Of a DNA stretch of 64,000 nucleotides, positions 55,701 to 63,531 are shown piece after piece. The notes beneath the pieces were generated by a model. The model was not told where the DNA came from. It did no database searches and saw only the letters and a program-made list of their open reading frames with translations. The position numbers and the translations under genes were made by a program. The number at the start of each line of letters is the position of its first letter. The stretch's first letter is position 1. Source of the DNA: Paraimprobicoccus trichonymphae. Its GTDB lineage: Bacteria; Bacillota; Clostridia; Oscillospirales; Acutalibacteraceae. The DNA lies in assembly GCA_036322875.1 (NCBI GenBank), contig AP027925.1:434001-498000 (forward strand), in the 5' to 3' direction.

Positions 55701-56269
55701 TTCCATTAAAAATTACGGCTACTGAACTGATAAAAAAAGACGCTTGGAAATCTTATATTGCTTATTCTAGACCTTTGTTTATAACAAATAAATCTGTAAA
55801 TGCAAGTGAAAGAGGGACAATTTTACATAATTTTTTATACTTTGCAAATTACAAAAAACTAATCGAAAATTTCGATATACATTTATCAGATCTGATAAAT
55901 AATGGATTTATAACTAAAAATCAAGCTAATGTTATAAACAAAACTTCTATTTTGAAATTTTTAAAAAGCGATCTTGGAAGTATAATATTAAATAGTCAAA
56001 AATTGTTCAAAGAATATAGATTCACTATAGATTATGAAAATTCTATTTTAATTGGATCTATAGACTGCATTTTTCAAGATGAACAAGGTAACTTTAATAT
56101 TTTAGAATATAAAACAGGCAAAATTAATTACATTAATGAGCTGAAAAAGTACTCTAGACAACTTGAAATTTATAAATATGCTTTTGAAAAATGTGAAAAT
56201 GTAAAAATTAAGAACTGCGTTATTTATTCTTTTTATTTGAATAAATGGAATAATTTTTCAACTTTATAG
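52766..56269 (+). CDS. addA: Helicase-nuclease subunit AddA, probable ATA start
   Basis: About 1167 residues. KKIWTENQKNAININTG (Q motif), ILVSAGAGSGKTAVL (Walker A), VTFTNAASDEMKKRI, MIDEYQDTNEIQ (motif II), LVGDVKQSIYGFRHANP, IMSIHKSKGLEFPICIL, LLYVAMTRAREKL (motif VI); C-terminal nuclease GSIDCIFQDEQGNFNILEYK. AddAB resects double-strand breaks for RecA. No ATG, GTG or TTG exists between the in-frame TAA at 52721 and Walker A. GAGG at 52754 is 8 bases before ATA 52766, which aligns with the family start. The nearest NTG (TTG 52928) would delete the ATP site. AddB is not in the window. It converges on the ubiquitin protease gene, overlapping by 6 bases. Confidence 0.9.
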   Translation: MKKIWTENQKNAININTGSILVSAGAGSGKTAVLVQRFIKKIINTENPCDANKILIVTFTNAASDEMKKRISDDLSKKIDENPKNFNLKRQQILLKRANIGTIDSFCNNLVKENFFNINISPNFKIAENNEISVLKEQVINKIFDELYEEHDSVFLELINIFSGDKDDNRFIEIIEKIYNFISPFPFQETWFEEKLELYNYKNLDVSKAIWGETILKYCEEILEFAIKLAENSLELSKRDIIVFEYYSEYIENILINLKDLLNNIKNRENWNILSQKINDFKCGTNKNKLKKDFKKKIKENIYSIQIENNNKEVSNVISKKLTKFFLEDSEKNTKKLYILTKKLFEIVKKFSKELDNLKLEKNLADFGDLERWTLKLLTKRDKKNNIVKSDLAKNLSEKFEEIMIDEYQDTNEIQNLIFNMISKNGKNLFLVGDVKQSIYGFRHANPENFIIKKNTYNLFDSFKSEFPVKIILDKNFRSQKNILNTINFIFECLMSERTSDINYNEEEKLTFGADYFEKNNSVELNIIYGESNISNKVIEAQNISKIISKMITKKYLIQDKNTKRPVTYKDFCILLRTTKNVSEIYSKELNKNNIPCCLESSENFFDIYEISVIISILKVIDNPLQDIPLASALMSPIFSFSSDDLSNIKLNNKNINLYFALKKEYKQNNKKCINFINKIDKYRNFASVNLIYDLINYICKDTDYISIIQTMPKGEKRFSNLKILLEFSKKFEDNINKELSEFLFFTDKLKEKNTNVLFKNDSSNVISFENQVKIMSIHKSKGLEFPICILAGCSREFNKNTDSILFNSELGLGFKLKDRTKIIKYDNLQRQAIKIKIKQQEISENLRLLYVAMTRAREKLIISAHVKNIEKYTEKLSNLNLFNKNKLIPYAVKNSKCFLDLILLCAFNSNVISNDLKEKFIPKNFWKLKLNLHDSSKNKIEEKIIETELLNFKINNDFLNKLKDRFNFKYKYDHLNKIPLKITATELIKKDAWKSYIAYSRPLFITNKSVNASERGTILHNFLYFANYKKLIENFDIHLSDLINNGFITKNQANVINKTSILKFLKSDLGSIILNSQKLFKEYRFTIDYENSILIGSIDCIFQDEQGNFNILEYKTGKINYINELKKYSRQLEIYKYAFEKCENVKIKNCVIYSFYLNKWNNFSTL

Positions 56270-57283
56270 TTTTTTATACAGTAATACATATCCGTCATTA
56301 TTTATTTCATGCGAAGCTTTATATGAATTTATAATAGTAACATTCAAATCACTATATAAGATATAATTATCATTAGCGGGACGATGAATAAAACGATAAT
56401 GTCCTCCATTTATTGTTCTACCTATGTGCAAAATAGCACCTATAAGCGTATAATTGCTTTCTTTATTATCGTGCGTATAAGGTTGCATATTTAAATTTAC
56501 AGGAATTTCGACTACATTACTTATCTTTTTTTCAGGATATTCAAATCTATTTAACTCAATAATTATGTAATCGGATAATTTTTCAAATTTTTGAGATAAA
56601 TTTGAATCTTGTTTCAAAGTGCCTTCATCAAATTTCATAGTTAAATTAGAATTATTACAAGTGAAATTATTTAATGCGTCACTTAAATTTTTGGAATTTT
56701 GAATTGGTAAAGTAATAATTGTCAGATCATCATTAACTATTTTAGATAATTTTTTATCAGCGGATTCAAAATATTGTCTAGTTGTTAGTTCATAGGAACA
56801 TTTAACCCCTGGTATTTCTTTTTCTAATATTCCAAGAACCAGGCTAAACAACTCATGAGAATCTTGTTGCTTGTCTAACCCTTTATCTTTGAATATTCCT
56901 GATATGATTGACCTTAAATCATCTTCTTTTAAAACTTTTACATTGTCGTTGTTACTTAAATATTCAAAAATATTTTTAATGCATTTAAGGACTGTGTTAT
57001 TACCTTGATATTTAATTATAGAATCTTTAATTTCTTCAATACTAAATAAAAATTGAAGAAACGAATTAAGATAACATGAATTTCCGATGTTTTTTATTCC
57101 TTTTCTTTTAATTTTACTGAGTGAAAAATCATTAATATCATCAAATTGATAATTATTTGGATTATTGTTGTTTGAAACATTTGGCTTGTTACCGCTCATA
57201 TATGTAAAAAATGCAACACTCACAAAAACTGCTGTAAATAAACTAAATATTGAAATATTTTCTTTCAAATTTTTATTATTCAA
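56264..57283 (-). CDS. Membrane-anchored ubiquitin-specific protease (peptidase C19)
   Basis: 339 residues. N-terminal hydrophobic helix (FSLFTAVFVSVAFFTYMSG), Asn-rich linker, then the USP fold: GIKNIGNSCYLNSFLQF with catalytic Cys at residue 70, LDKQQDSHELFSLVLGIL, YIIIELNRFEYPEKKISN, VEIPVNLNMQPYT, and the His box YTLIGAILHIGRTINGGHYR, ending NNDGYVLLYKKL. All catalytic boxes are present. USPs remove ubiquitin from proteins and have no bacterial substrate, so the enzyme must act in a eukaryotic host; the helix implies surface display or export. The usual zinc-finger (CxxC pairs) in the USP middle seems reduced. A clear sign of transfer from eukaryotes or another symbiont. Confidence 0.9.
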   Translation of the reverse strand: MNNKNLKENISIFSLFTAVFVSVAFFTYMSGNKPNVSNNNNPNNYQFDDINDFSLSKIKRKGIKNIGNSCYLNSFLQFLFSIEEIKDSIIKYQGNNTVLKCIKNIFEYLSNNDNVKVLKEDDLRSIISGIFKDKGLDKQQDSHELFSLVLGILEKEIPGVKCSYELTTRQYFESADKKLSKIVNDDLTIITLPIQNSKNLSDALNNFTCNNSNLTMKFDEGTLKQDSNLSQKFEKLSDYIIIELNRFEYPEKKISNVVEIPVNLNMQPYTHDNKESNYTLIGAILHIGRTINGGHYRFIHRPANDNYILYSDLNVTIINSYKASHEINNDGYVLLYKKL

Positions 57284-57424
57284 TTTTAATCATCCCTTTT
57301 TACTTTAATTTTTATAAACTAACAATATAATATCAAATTTTTAAATAAAAGTAAATAGAAAAATTTTAAAAAATAAATTAGTATATATTTTATATTCAAA
57401 TTTACTTTTAAGATTAATTTTTTA

Positions 57425-58084
57425 CTAAGTTATAAAATCTCTCAATTTTTCCAAGACATCTTTAAAAACTTCATATTTGGATCTGGGATTTCCTTTTGAC
57501 GCACAATCTACAATTAGCCAATTGTATTTTCTATAAACATATTCTGCAGTTATTCTGCATTTAAATAAAAACTCTATATTTTTTTCATGTAAATCTATTT
57601 CATAATTTGCTCTTTCTTTCAATAGTTTTTGGGAAAGTAAAACTGGCATTCTTAAATATATTACTTTGTCAGGTTTTGGAAGATCTAATTTACAGTATTC
57701 ATAATCTTGAATCCAGGTCAAGTAGTTATCCCAATTATTTTCGTCCAATTTGGACATTTGGTATATAAAATTGGAGGTTGTGTATCTGTCAGCTATAATA
57801 GTATACCCATTTTTATAATATTTTTCCCAATTTTTCTTATAAGTTATATACCTATCAATTGCAAAAAAAGATGAAGCAGCGTAAGAGTTTATATCATCTA
57901 AATTTTCGCTAATTTTAGAATTTAAGTACATTTTTACCGGAGCAGAAGAGTCTTCTAAATAATTTGGGAAAGTGACGAATTTTACTTTTTCATTTACTGT
58001 TTTTATGTAACCATAAAGCAACTTCGCTTGAGTACTTTTACCACTAGCATCAAGACCTTCAAACACTATTAATTTTCCGTTCAA
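57425..58084 (-). CDS. tmk: Thymidylate kinase
   Basis: 219 residues. P-loop FEGLDASGKSTQAKLL, NYLEDSSAPVKMYLN, the LID/DR motif IIADRYTTSNFIYQ, PDKVIYLRMPVLLSQKLL. Phosphorylates dTMP to dTDP. The start is a TTG at 58084 with only a weak ribosome site, giving MNGKLIVFEG as in relatives. Confidence 0.85.
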   Translation of the reverse strand: MNGKLIVFEGLDASGKSTQAKLLYGYIKTVNEKVKFVTFPNYLEDSSAPVKMYLNSKISENLDDINSYAASSFFAIDRYITYKKNWEKYYKNGYTIIADRYTTSNFIYQMSKLDENNWDNYLTWIQDYEYCKLDLPKPDKVIYLRMPVLLSQKLLKERANYEIDLHEKNIEFLFKCRITAEYVYRKYNWLIVDCASKGNPRSKYEVFKDVLEKLRDFIT

Positions 58085-58475
58085 AATACAATACCAACTT
58101 TATAAAAAAATTAAATAACTAGAAAAAATCAAATTTAACACTTGTTTAACACTTATGAATTTCTCACAATTAAAAACGTAGAGTTCATAGAACGCCTCAC
58201 ATACTTACAGCATCGCGTAACCTACGGCGTGTATTCCAATAGTTTCTAGTGCACTGATTGACGATAATATACGTTGTTAGTTTTAAATTACTCAAAAGCA
58301 GATTTGGGAAATTTTTATGTGTGTACAATAATATATTTTATATCATTTTAGATCAACTTTTAAAATTGCTTCTTAATACAATGCTATTATATCGCATTTT
58401 CTGCACTATATATTTTTTAACACTCTCCCACATGCTCTTGCATATTACTCAAATAATTTGGATTACTATATTAAA
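58085..58475. other. Intergenic region, nothing coding
   Basis: Contains a less AT-rich stretch at 58175-58250 (ACGCCTCAC, CGCGTAACCTACGGCGTG) that could fold but has no promoter or terminator I can defend. No gene seen. Confidence 0.3.
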
Positions 58476-58676
58476 TTAATTACTATTTTTAGAAACTATT
58501 CTAAGTTTTCCTTGGTCAAATTCTCTCATAGCAGTAATTACAGGTTTTTCTAACTCAGGTATTCCTTGTAAATTCATTTCATCTAAAATTCCCCTAGCCC
58601 TTTTAGCAATAGCGACAACAAGAGCATATCTATTAATTTGCCCTTCTAAAACCTCTTGTACAGATAATTCAATCAT
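58476..58676 (-). CDS. rpoZ: RNA polymerase omega subunit
   Basis: 66 residues: YALVVAIAKRARGILDEM is the omega signature (family YxLVxxxAKRAR), then KPVITAMREFDQGKLRI. Omega helps beta-prime assembly. Its ATG overlaps the end of gmk by 8 bases; gmk-rpoZ is the usual order in Firmicutes. Confidence 0.9.
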   Translation of the reverse strand: MIELSVQEVLEGQINRYALVVAIAKRARGILDEMNLQGIPELEKPVITAMREFDQGKLRIVSKNSN

Positions 58677-59289
58677 TATTCAATACCTCATAAATTAAAT
58701 TTTTGTTTTTAATAGTTTTTAAATTTTCTGATTCTATTATTTTTAGAATATCATTTATGCTTTTTTCTAAATTTTCATTTACAATTACATAATCGTAATT
58801 TTCAGCTAACATTATTTCTTTTTTTGCTTTTTCTAATCTATCAGAAACATTATTTGTATCACATCTATCTTGACTATTCCTAAATAAAATCCTTTCCTTC
58901 AGGACCTTAAAACCTGGTGATAATATAAATACCCCGATAGAGTTAGGATATATTTTCTTTACATCAAAGTACCCCAAAGTTTCTAATTCCAAAATTAAAA
59001 CTTCTTCACTATTTAAAAACCCATCTACAGTTTCTTTTAAAGTTCCATAATAATTACCACAATATTCATTATACTCTAAAAATTTTTCCTGTTGTATTAA
59101 TTTTTTAAATTTTTGATTTGAAATAAAAAAATAATTTTCACCATTTTTTTCATTGTTCCTAGGTTTTCGAGTGGTAAAAGAAACAGATAAACTTAAATTT
59201 TTAATTTTTTTATTTAAAATTTCTTTAATCAAAGTACTTTTTCCAACTCCAGATGGTCCAGATATAACAACTAAAATCTTTATACTCAC
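58669..59289 (-). CDS. gmk: Guanylate kinase
   Basis: 206 residues from GTG 59289 (GGGGAAGTGAG). ILVVISGPSGVGKSTLIKEI (P-loop), LSVSFTTRKPRNNEKNGENY, FLEYNEYCGNYYGT, LILELETLGYFDVKKIYPN, and NDILKIIESE at the end. Converts GMP to GDP. The LID segment (RNSQDRCDTNNVSDRLEKA) differs from the usual R-x-T-E motif but keeps the Arg residues. First gene of the gmk-rpoZ pair. Confidence 0.9.
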   Translation of the reverse strand: MSIKILVVISGPSGVGKSTLIKEILNKKIKNLSLSVSFTTRKPRNNEKNGENYFFISNQKFKKLIQQEKFLEYNEYCGNYYGTLKETVDGFLNSEEVLILELETLGYFDVKKIYPNSIGVFILSPGFKVLKERILFRNSQDRCDTNNVSDRLEKAKKEIMLAENYDYVIVNENLEKSINDILKIIESENLKTIKNKNLIYEVLNND

Positions 59290-59553
59290 TTCCCCTGGTC
59301 GGTTTTACTATAAATTTGAGTCTGTGTCAACAAAAACTTTAACATTTAAGCTACGAGAAAATCTTAAATTCCTATTTAGCATTGATTTTTTAATTTATCG
59401 ACACTATCATAAAGATTTATATATTTTTATAAAAAATTTTAAAGAATTTAGAAATAATTACGAATAAATTTCCGATTTTATCAAATTTAAGTTAAAATCG
59501 GGCATGTCCTAATTATTTGCTTTCAACTATTTATTGTTTTAACTAAAATTTTT

Positions 59554-60459
59554 TTAAAATTCAAGTAAATAATATTGCACACAACAATCGTTGAACCAAA
59601 TTTTTAACCATTTAGAACCTTCGAGTGGAGCAAATTTTTCACTTTTCATAGGGTCTTCTTCGCCCTTAGAAGGATCGTACCCGGTTCCAAAAACAAATCT
59701 TTCACCGTTCATTAAAGTTACTTCGTCATCGATGTCTATGACATATTTTTCACCTTTTGTTGAGATTTCTCCTTTATACTCACTACTACCATCAATAATT
59801 TCCCCTTTATGAACTTCACTATAAGAATTTTGAAATTCAAAATTTTCAATTTCTTTATCAATTTCATCTTTATTATAAAAATATTTGGGTACTACTTTTT
59901 CACTCTTTTCCGAAAAATTCATAAATTCGTTTGCAAAGGCATTAAAATCATGTTCGCGCAAACAATACCAGCTATATGATAAATTAGTAACTTTTATATA
60001 GTCAATATTTGAATTTAATCCAGGATTAAAACCTTTTGCACGAAAAAATATTTGTTTATTTTTTGTTTTTATAATATATTTACCTTCGATATTTGTAGGA
60101 ATAACATAATAATTAGACGATTCTAAATGATTAAGTATTTTATTATCTATTTTAGCTTCGCTAACATAAAGTATATTTGCTTCTAATTCAGGATTATTTT
60201 CTCCATGTATCCAAAACATTTCAGAATTCTCTTTTGGTATTTCTTTATGAAAATACTGATAAATTTTGTAACCACCGTAACTTCCAACTCCCATCACGAA
60301 TGGTGCTAACCCGATAAGCACACTTTTCACAGGATTAGACTTTACCCACTCTGCAATCCCGTGTGGTTTGGTATCCACTGCTCTAAAATTACAACCTGCA
60401 AAACTTAAACCCAAAGCTAAATTTACTGCCAAAATTTTATTTATTCTTTTATTAAACAA
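59554..60459 (-). CDS. Predicted lipoprotein, intact member of a local paralogous family
   Basis: 301 residues from TTG 60459 (AGGAGAGG site). Lipoprotein signal ILAVNLALGLSFAGCNF, second hydrophobic stretch SVLIGLAPFVMGVGSYGGYK, then an acidic outside domain: ENNPELEANILYVSEAKIDN, YIIKTKNKQIFFRAKGFNPG, YEINDDEVTLMNGERFVFGT-like segment and LEGSKWLKIWFNDCCVQYYL. No known fold. Four broken relatives lie at 45,830-47,900. It is probably a surface protein specific to this lineage. Confidence 0.7.
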   Translation of the reverse strand: MFNKRINKILAVNLALGLSFAGCNFRAVDTKPHGIAEWVKSNPVKSVLIGLAPFVMGVGSYGGYKIYQYFHKEIPKENSEMFWIHGENNPELEANILYVSEAKIDNKILNHLESSNYYVIPTNIEGKYIIKTKNKQIFFRAKGFNPGLNSNIDYIKVTNLSYSWYCLREHDFNAFANEFMNFSEKSEKVVPKYFYNKDEIDKEIENFEFQNSYSEVHKGEIIDGSSEYKGEISTKGEKYVIDIDDEVTLMNGERFVFGTGYDPSKGEEDPMKSEKFAPLEGSKWLKIWFNDCCVQYYLLEF

Positions 60460-60657
60460 TATTTTCCTCTCCTGCTTTTTTTATTGATCACCATAATTAA
60501 AACCAATTTTTATGACGATATTTTAATTATTATGACATGTTTTTTTACAAATGTCAACGTTTTTTTGTTGATTCAGTAACTAAAGTTATTATAAAATATA
60601 TATACAAACAATTGAATTTTTTAATTTCAATTGTTTCATTGGTATCATAGCCTTTAT

Positions 60658-61314
60658 CTAAGTTTTGTCAGTCCTAAATTCACAAATGTCGGCACTTTCG
60701 CCAGTCATAGTATTAAGTATATGAATTTTACATTTTGAACTTAAGCCCATCATTCTAGAATTTTTAATATAATTGACATACTTCCCATAAAAATCATTAT
60801 TAGGACAATAAACCTTTTCTTCATCGTTATGAATTGACACAGGGTTTCCCTTAGAATCTATTGTATTTAATTCTAAAAATAAACGTTTAGGATTGTGTAC
60901 AGTAAAAACAATGCTTGACAATTTTTTAAAATTAGAAAAATCATATTCAAAATCTTCTTTGTTGTTCAGTATACAGTTCTCAAAAATTACTGCCTCAAAA
61001 TTATTGTTTTCTCTAATTTGATTAAAATTATTACCATTCAAAAATTGGAGTTTTTTACAATTTTTGTTATCGTCAGGTATGAATAACAAAACTTTTTCTG
61101 TTCCTAACAATGTTCTACTGTTAATATTTTCAATATCTTCGCGTAAGATTTGTTCACAATTTAGTTCTCCATCCGTAGTAGGCTCTCCGATAATATAAAA
61201 AATTTCATTATGGTGAATTCCTCCTTCATTATGATTAATTTTCCAAATTTTAGCAATATCAATTGACGGTAAACGTGTAAATGATTCATCATTATCTCTA
61301 TTACTCACAAACAC
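60658..61314 (-). CDS. Hypothetical protein, possibly N-terminally truncated
   Basis: 218 residues from GTG 61314. NRDNDESFTRLPSIDIAKIW, KVLLFIPDDNKNCKKLQFLN, KLSSIVFTVHNPKRLFLELN, ESADICEFRTDKT. The frame is open for 14 codons above the GTG (STFGTGYGSPV) back to a TAA. No signal peptide with this start and no known domain. Alternating short strands and loops suggest a beta-rich protein. It lies in the same direction as the lipoprotein gene, 198 bases upstream of it; a leftover of a longer family member is possible. Confidence 0.5.
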   Translation of the reverse strand: MFVSNRDNDESFTRLPSIDIAKIWKINHNEGGIHHNEIFYIIGEPTTDGELNCEQILREDIENINSRTLLGTEKVLLFIPDDNKNCKKLQFLNGNNFNQIRENNNFEAVIFENCILNNKEDFEYDFSNFKKLSSIVFTVHNPKRLFLELNTIDSKGNPVSIHNDEEKVYCPNNDFYGKYVNYIKNSRMMGLSSKCKIHILNTMTGESADICEFRTDKT

Positions 61315-61605
61315 TGGGCTGCCATAACCTGTACCAAATGTACTTATAATAAAATATTACTCAGTTAAAAATCTCATAATCATATTTAACTTGTATTACG
61401 ATTGTAGCACTATTAAAATATGAATTTCAAGTGTTTTTTTATTTTTAAATTGTTTTCAAATAAATTAAGAAATAACTTCATGCTACACTACCAAAATATA
61501 ACAAACCCCTTACTTCTATTGCTAAAAACCTAAATTTAGCAACAAAAATAAGCTAGTAAATATTCGTAATTCTCATTTTATATATTAATTATATGACACA
61601 AAACC

Positions 61606-61691
61606 TGGTGCGAGTGATGAGATTCGAACTCACGCGTCTTGCGACACACGCCCCTCAAACGTGCCTGTCTACCAATTCCAGCACACTCGCA
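61606..61691 (-). tRNA. tRNA-Leu (anticodon GAG)
   Basis: 86 bases ending in CCA. Acceptor TGCGAGT/ACTCGCA, anticodon arm CACGT-TTGAGGG-GCGTG (anticodon GAG), long variable arm (TGTCGCAAGACGC region) and T arm GTGAG-TTCGAAT-CTCAT. Reads CUY. The first 37 bases are also the end of the acpS frame. Confidence 0.95.
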
Positions 61692-62044
61692 TAAACCACA
61701 ACAGCAGATGCATACTTTTTGGTATGTGTTATACTAATACTAAAATCATAATTATTATCTTTAAAAAAGTCAAATAATTTTTCTGGAAATTTAAAATATG
61801 GTTCTTTAAATTTTCCTCTTAAAATTTGGACATCTTTGAACTCAAAATTTTTTATCCTAAGTTTTATAGATTTTAAAAAGGCTTCTTTTGCACAAAAATT
61901 TCCAGCTATACTTTGGACTGAAAAATTTTTCATTTTAAAAAACTCTAGCTCTTCTTTTCCAAAATATTTAAACAAAAACTTTTCATTTTTTATAGATTTT
62001 TCTATTCTTGAAATTTCTATCATATCTATTCCAACAGAAAAAAT
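61655..62044 (-). CDS. acpS: Holo-[acyl-carrier-protein] synthase, probable ATT start
   Basis: About 129 residues. FSVGIDMIEISRIEKS at the start (family: GIGIDxVEIxRI with metal-binding Asp), FGKEELEFF, GNFCAKEAFLKSIK (catalytic Glu in AKEA), FSISITHTKKYASAVVV. It loads phosphopantetheine on ACP. ATG 62023 would remove the GID strand; ATT 62044 lies 8 bases after GAGGAG, and an in-frame TGA sits at 62057, so ATT is the likely start. The 3' end runs through the first 37 bases of tRNA-Leu, adding about 12 residues (SVLELVDRHV), with its TGA formed by the anticodon loop. Confidence 0.85.
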   Translation of the reverse strand: MFSVGIDMIEISRIEKSIKNEKFLFKYFGKEELEFFKMKNFSVQSIAGNFCAKEAFLKSIKLRIKNFEFKDVQILRGKFKEPYFKFPEKLFDFFKDNNYDFSISITHTKKYASAVVVYASVLELVDRHV

Positions 62045-62059
62045 TTTGAAAACTCCTCA

Positions 62060-62088
62060 TTGACTTTTTTTTAATTATTTTATAAAAT
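62060..62088 (+). promoter_or_regulatory. Promoter of rpmH-rnpA-yidD
   Basis: TTGACT at 62060 and TAAAAT at 62083, 17-base spacing, 30 bases before rpmH. It overlaps the ribosome-site region of the divergent acpS gene. Confidence 0.55.
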
Positions 62089-62117
62089 AGTAAAAAAAAA
62101 TGGAAGGAGTAATATTT

Positions 62118-62252
62118 ATGTTCAGAACATATCAACCAAAAAAAATTCATAGAAAAAGAGTTCATGGCTTTAGAAAGAGAATGTTCGACAGTAACAGTCA
62201 AAAAGTTATTGCTCGGAGAAGAGCGAAAGGAAGAAAAAGATTAACGTATTGA
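62118..62252 (+). CDS. rpmH: Ribosomal protein bL34
   Basis: 44 residues, exact family length: MFRTYQPKKIHRKRVHGFRK, RMFDSNSQKVIARRRAKGRK, RLTY. GGAAGGAG ribosome site. Ends in TGA at the family's normal end, which shows that TGA is a stop codon in this genome. First gene of the usual rpmH-rnpA-yidD set. Confidence 0.97.
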   Translation: MFRTYQPKKIHRKRVHGFRKRMFDSNSQKVIARRRAKGRKRLTY

Positions 62253-62264
62253 TTTTTTAAAGTT

Positions 62265-62603
62265 ATGAATAAGAAAAATAATATAATAAACCAAAATAGA
62301 CATTTTACAAAAATGTACAATAGAGCTAAATTTTATAATTCTAGTGAACTTGTTGTTTATATTATGGAAAATAGATTTTCGTTTAATAGAACTGGAATTG
62401 TAACGAGTAAAAAAATAGGAATAGCTGTAAAAAGAAATAGAGCTAGAAGAATAATTAAAGAAGCATATAGAGAAATATATGAAAATTTAAAATCAGGATA
62501 CGATGTTTTGTTTGTAGCAAAAAAAAGATCTGTTGACCTAAAAAGTAAGGATATTTGTAGATCCCTAATATATATTTTCAATAAAGCGCACATTTTAAAA
62601 TGA
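62265..62603 (+). CDS. rnpA: Ribonuclease P protein component
   Basis: 112 residues: NQNRHFTKMYNRAKFYNSSE, GIVTSKKIGIAVKRNRARRI (RNR motif), IKEAYREIYENLKSGYDVLF, VAKKRS. Binds RNase P RNA for tRNA 5' maturation. Ends TGA overlapping the yidD ATG (ATGA). Confidence 0.95.
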   Translation: MNKKNNIINQNRHFTKMYNRAKFYNSSELVVYIMENRFSFNRTGIVTSKKIGIAVKRNRARRIIKEAYREIYENLKSGYDVLFVAKKRSVDLKSKDICRSLIYIFNKAHILK

Positions 62604-62809
62604 AGAAATTATTAATTAATTTGATATTTTTTTACAAAAAATTTATTTCGCCTTGTTTGAGGCCATGTTGTAGGTTTCATCCTTGTTGTTCATCTTATGC
62701 AATTGAATCTTTGGAAAAATTTGGCGCATTTAAAGGGATATATCTTTCATTGATAAGAATTTTAAGGTGCAATAAATTTTTTGAAGGCGGTTACGATCCT
62801 GTTCCGTAA
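62600..62809 (+). CDS. yidD: Membrane protein insertion efficiency factor YidD
   Basis: 69 residues: FFYKKFISPCLRPCCRFHPC, CSSYAIESLEKFGAFKGIYL, IRILRCNKFFEGGYDPVP. All family Cys and the GGYDPVP end are present. yidC and jag normally follow; here they do not. Confidence 0.95.
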   Translation: MKKLLINLIFFYKKFISPCLRPCCRFHPCCSSYAIESLEKFGAFKGIYLSLIRILRCNKFFEGGYDPVP

Positions 62810-63531
62810 TAAATGGAGTGCTTCTAAAAAGTTTAAATTTGTTGTTTTTAAGCTTATATTTCTCAAATATAGTGCTTACTTATTTTATTACACTGTTTTT
62901 CTACATTATTTTTTAAGTTAGATACTTTTTTGCTAAATTGTTTTCTTAATCATTTTTATATGAAGAATTGTTTAACTATACTACGATATTTTTCTTCTCC
63001 AGTTGTGTCCTAAAACTTTAATAAAAAAGTATTTCATTATATTAGGCTATTAACAAACTTACTTATTTCAGATTTTAGATAAAATAATTAATAAGAAAAG
63101 ATGATAATTAATCACAAGAACCAAATGTACATTGATATCTAATTCCATGATATAACTTCCTTTCTTTGATTACATGTTGATTATATCATACCTAACAAAA
63201 TCTTATCAATTTTTTATTTGTTTTATACAAATAAGCACTATTCTCCTATCTGTTAGAAAATTTCGCGTGATAAACAGTAAAAGTAAAAAAAAAAGACCGC
63301 TCTAAGAATTAGATTTTACTTTCGAATAGTTTATATTGAAAAATTTAGAATATACATTGAAAACTTTGAAAACTTTATGGATAATTAGAAAAAATAAGAA
63401 TCCAAAATTTCTAAAATTTAAAACCAAAGTAACCATTTCCTTAAATTCAGTTCAATTTTTTTTAATAAATAAAAACCGTAGTGTTTAACATTCCATAAAT
63501 ATTTTATACTATAATTAATATAATAACTTTT
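62810..63531. other. Intergenic region, no gene
   Basis: About 720 bases after yidD where yidC would be expected. I find no yidC remnant, RNA or repeat. Contains poly-A/T tracts only. Confidence 0.4.
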
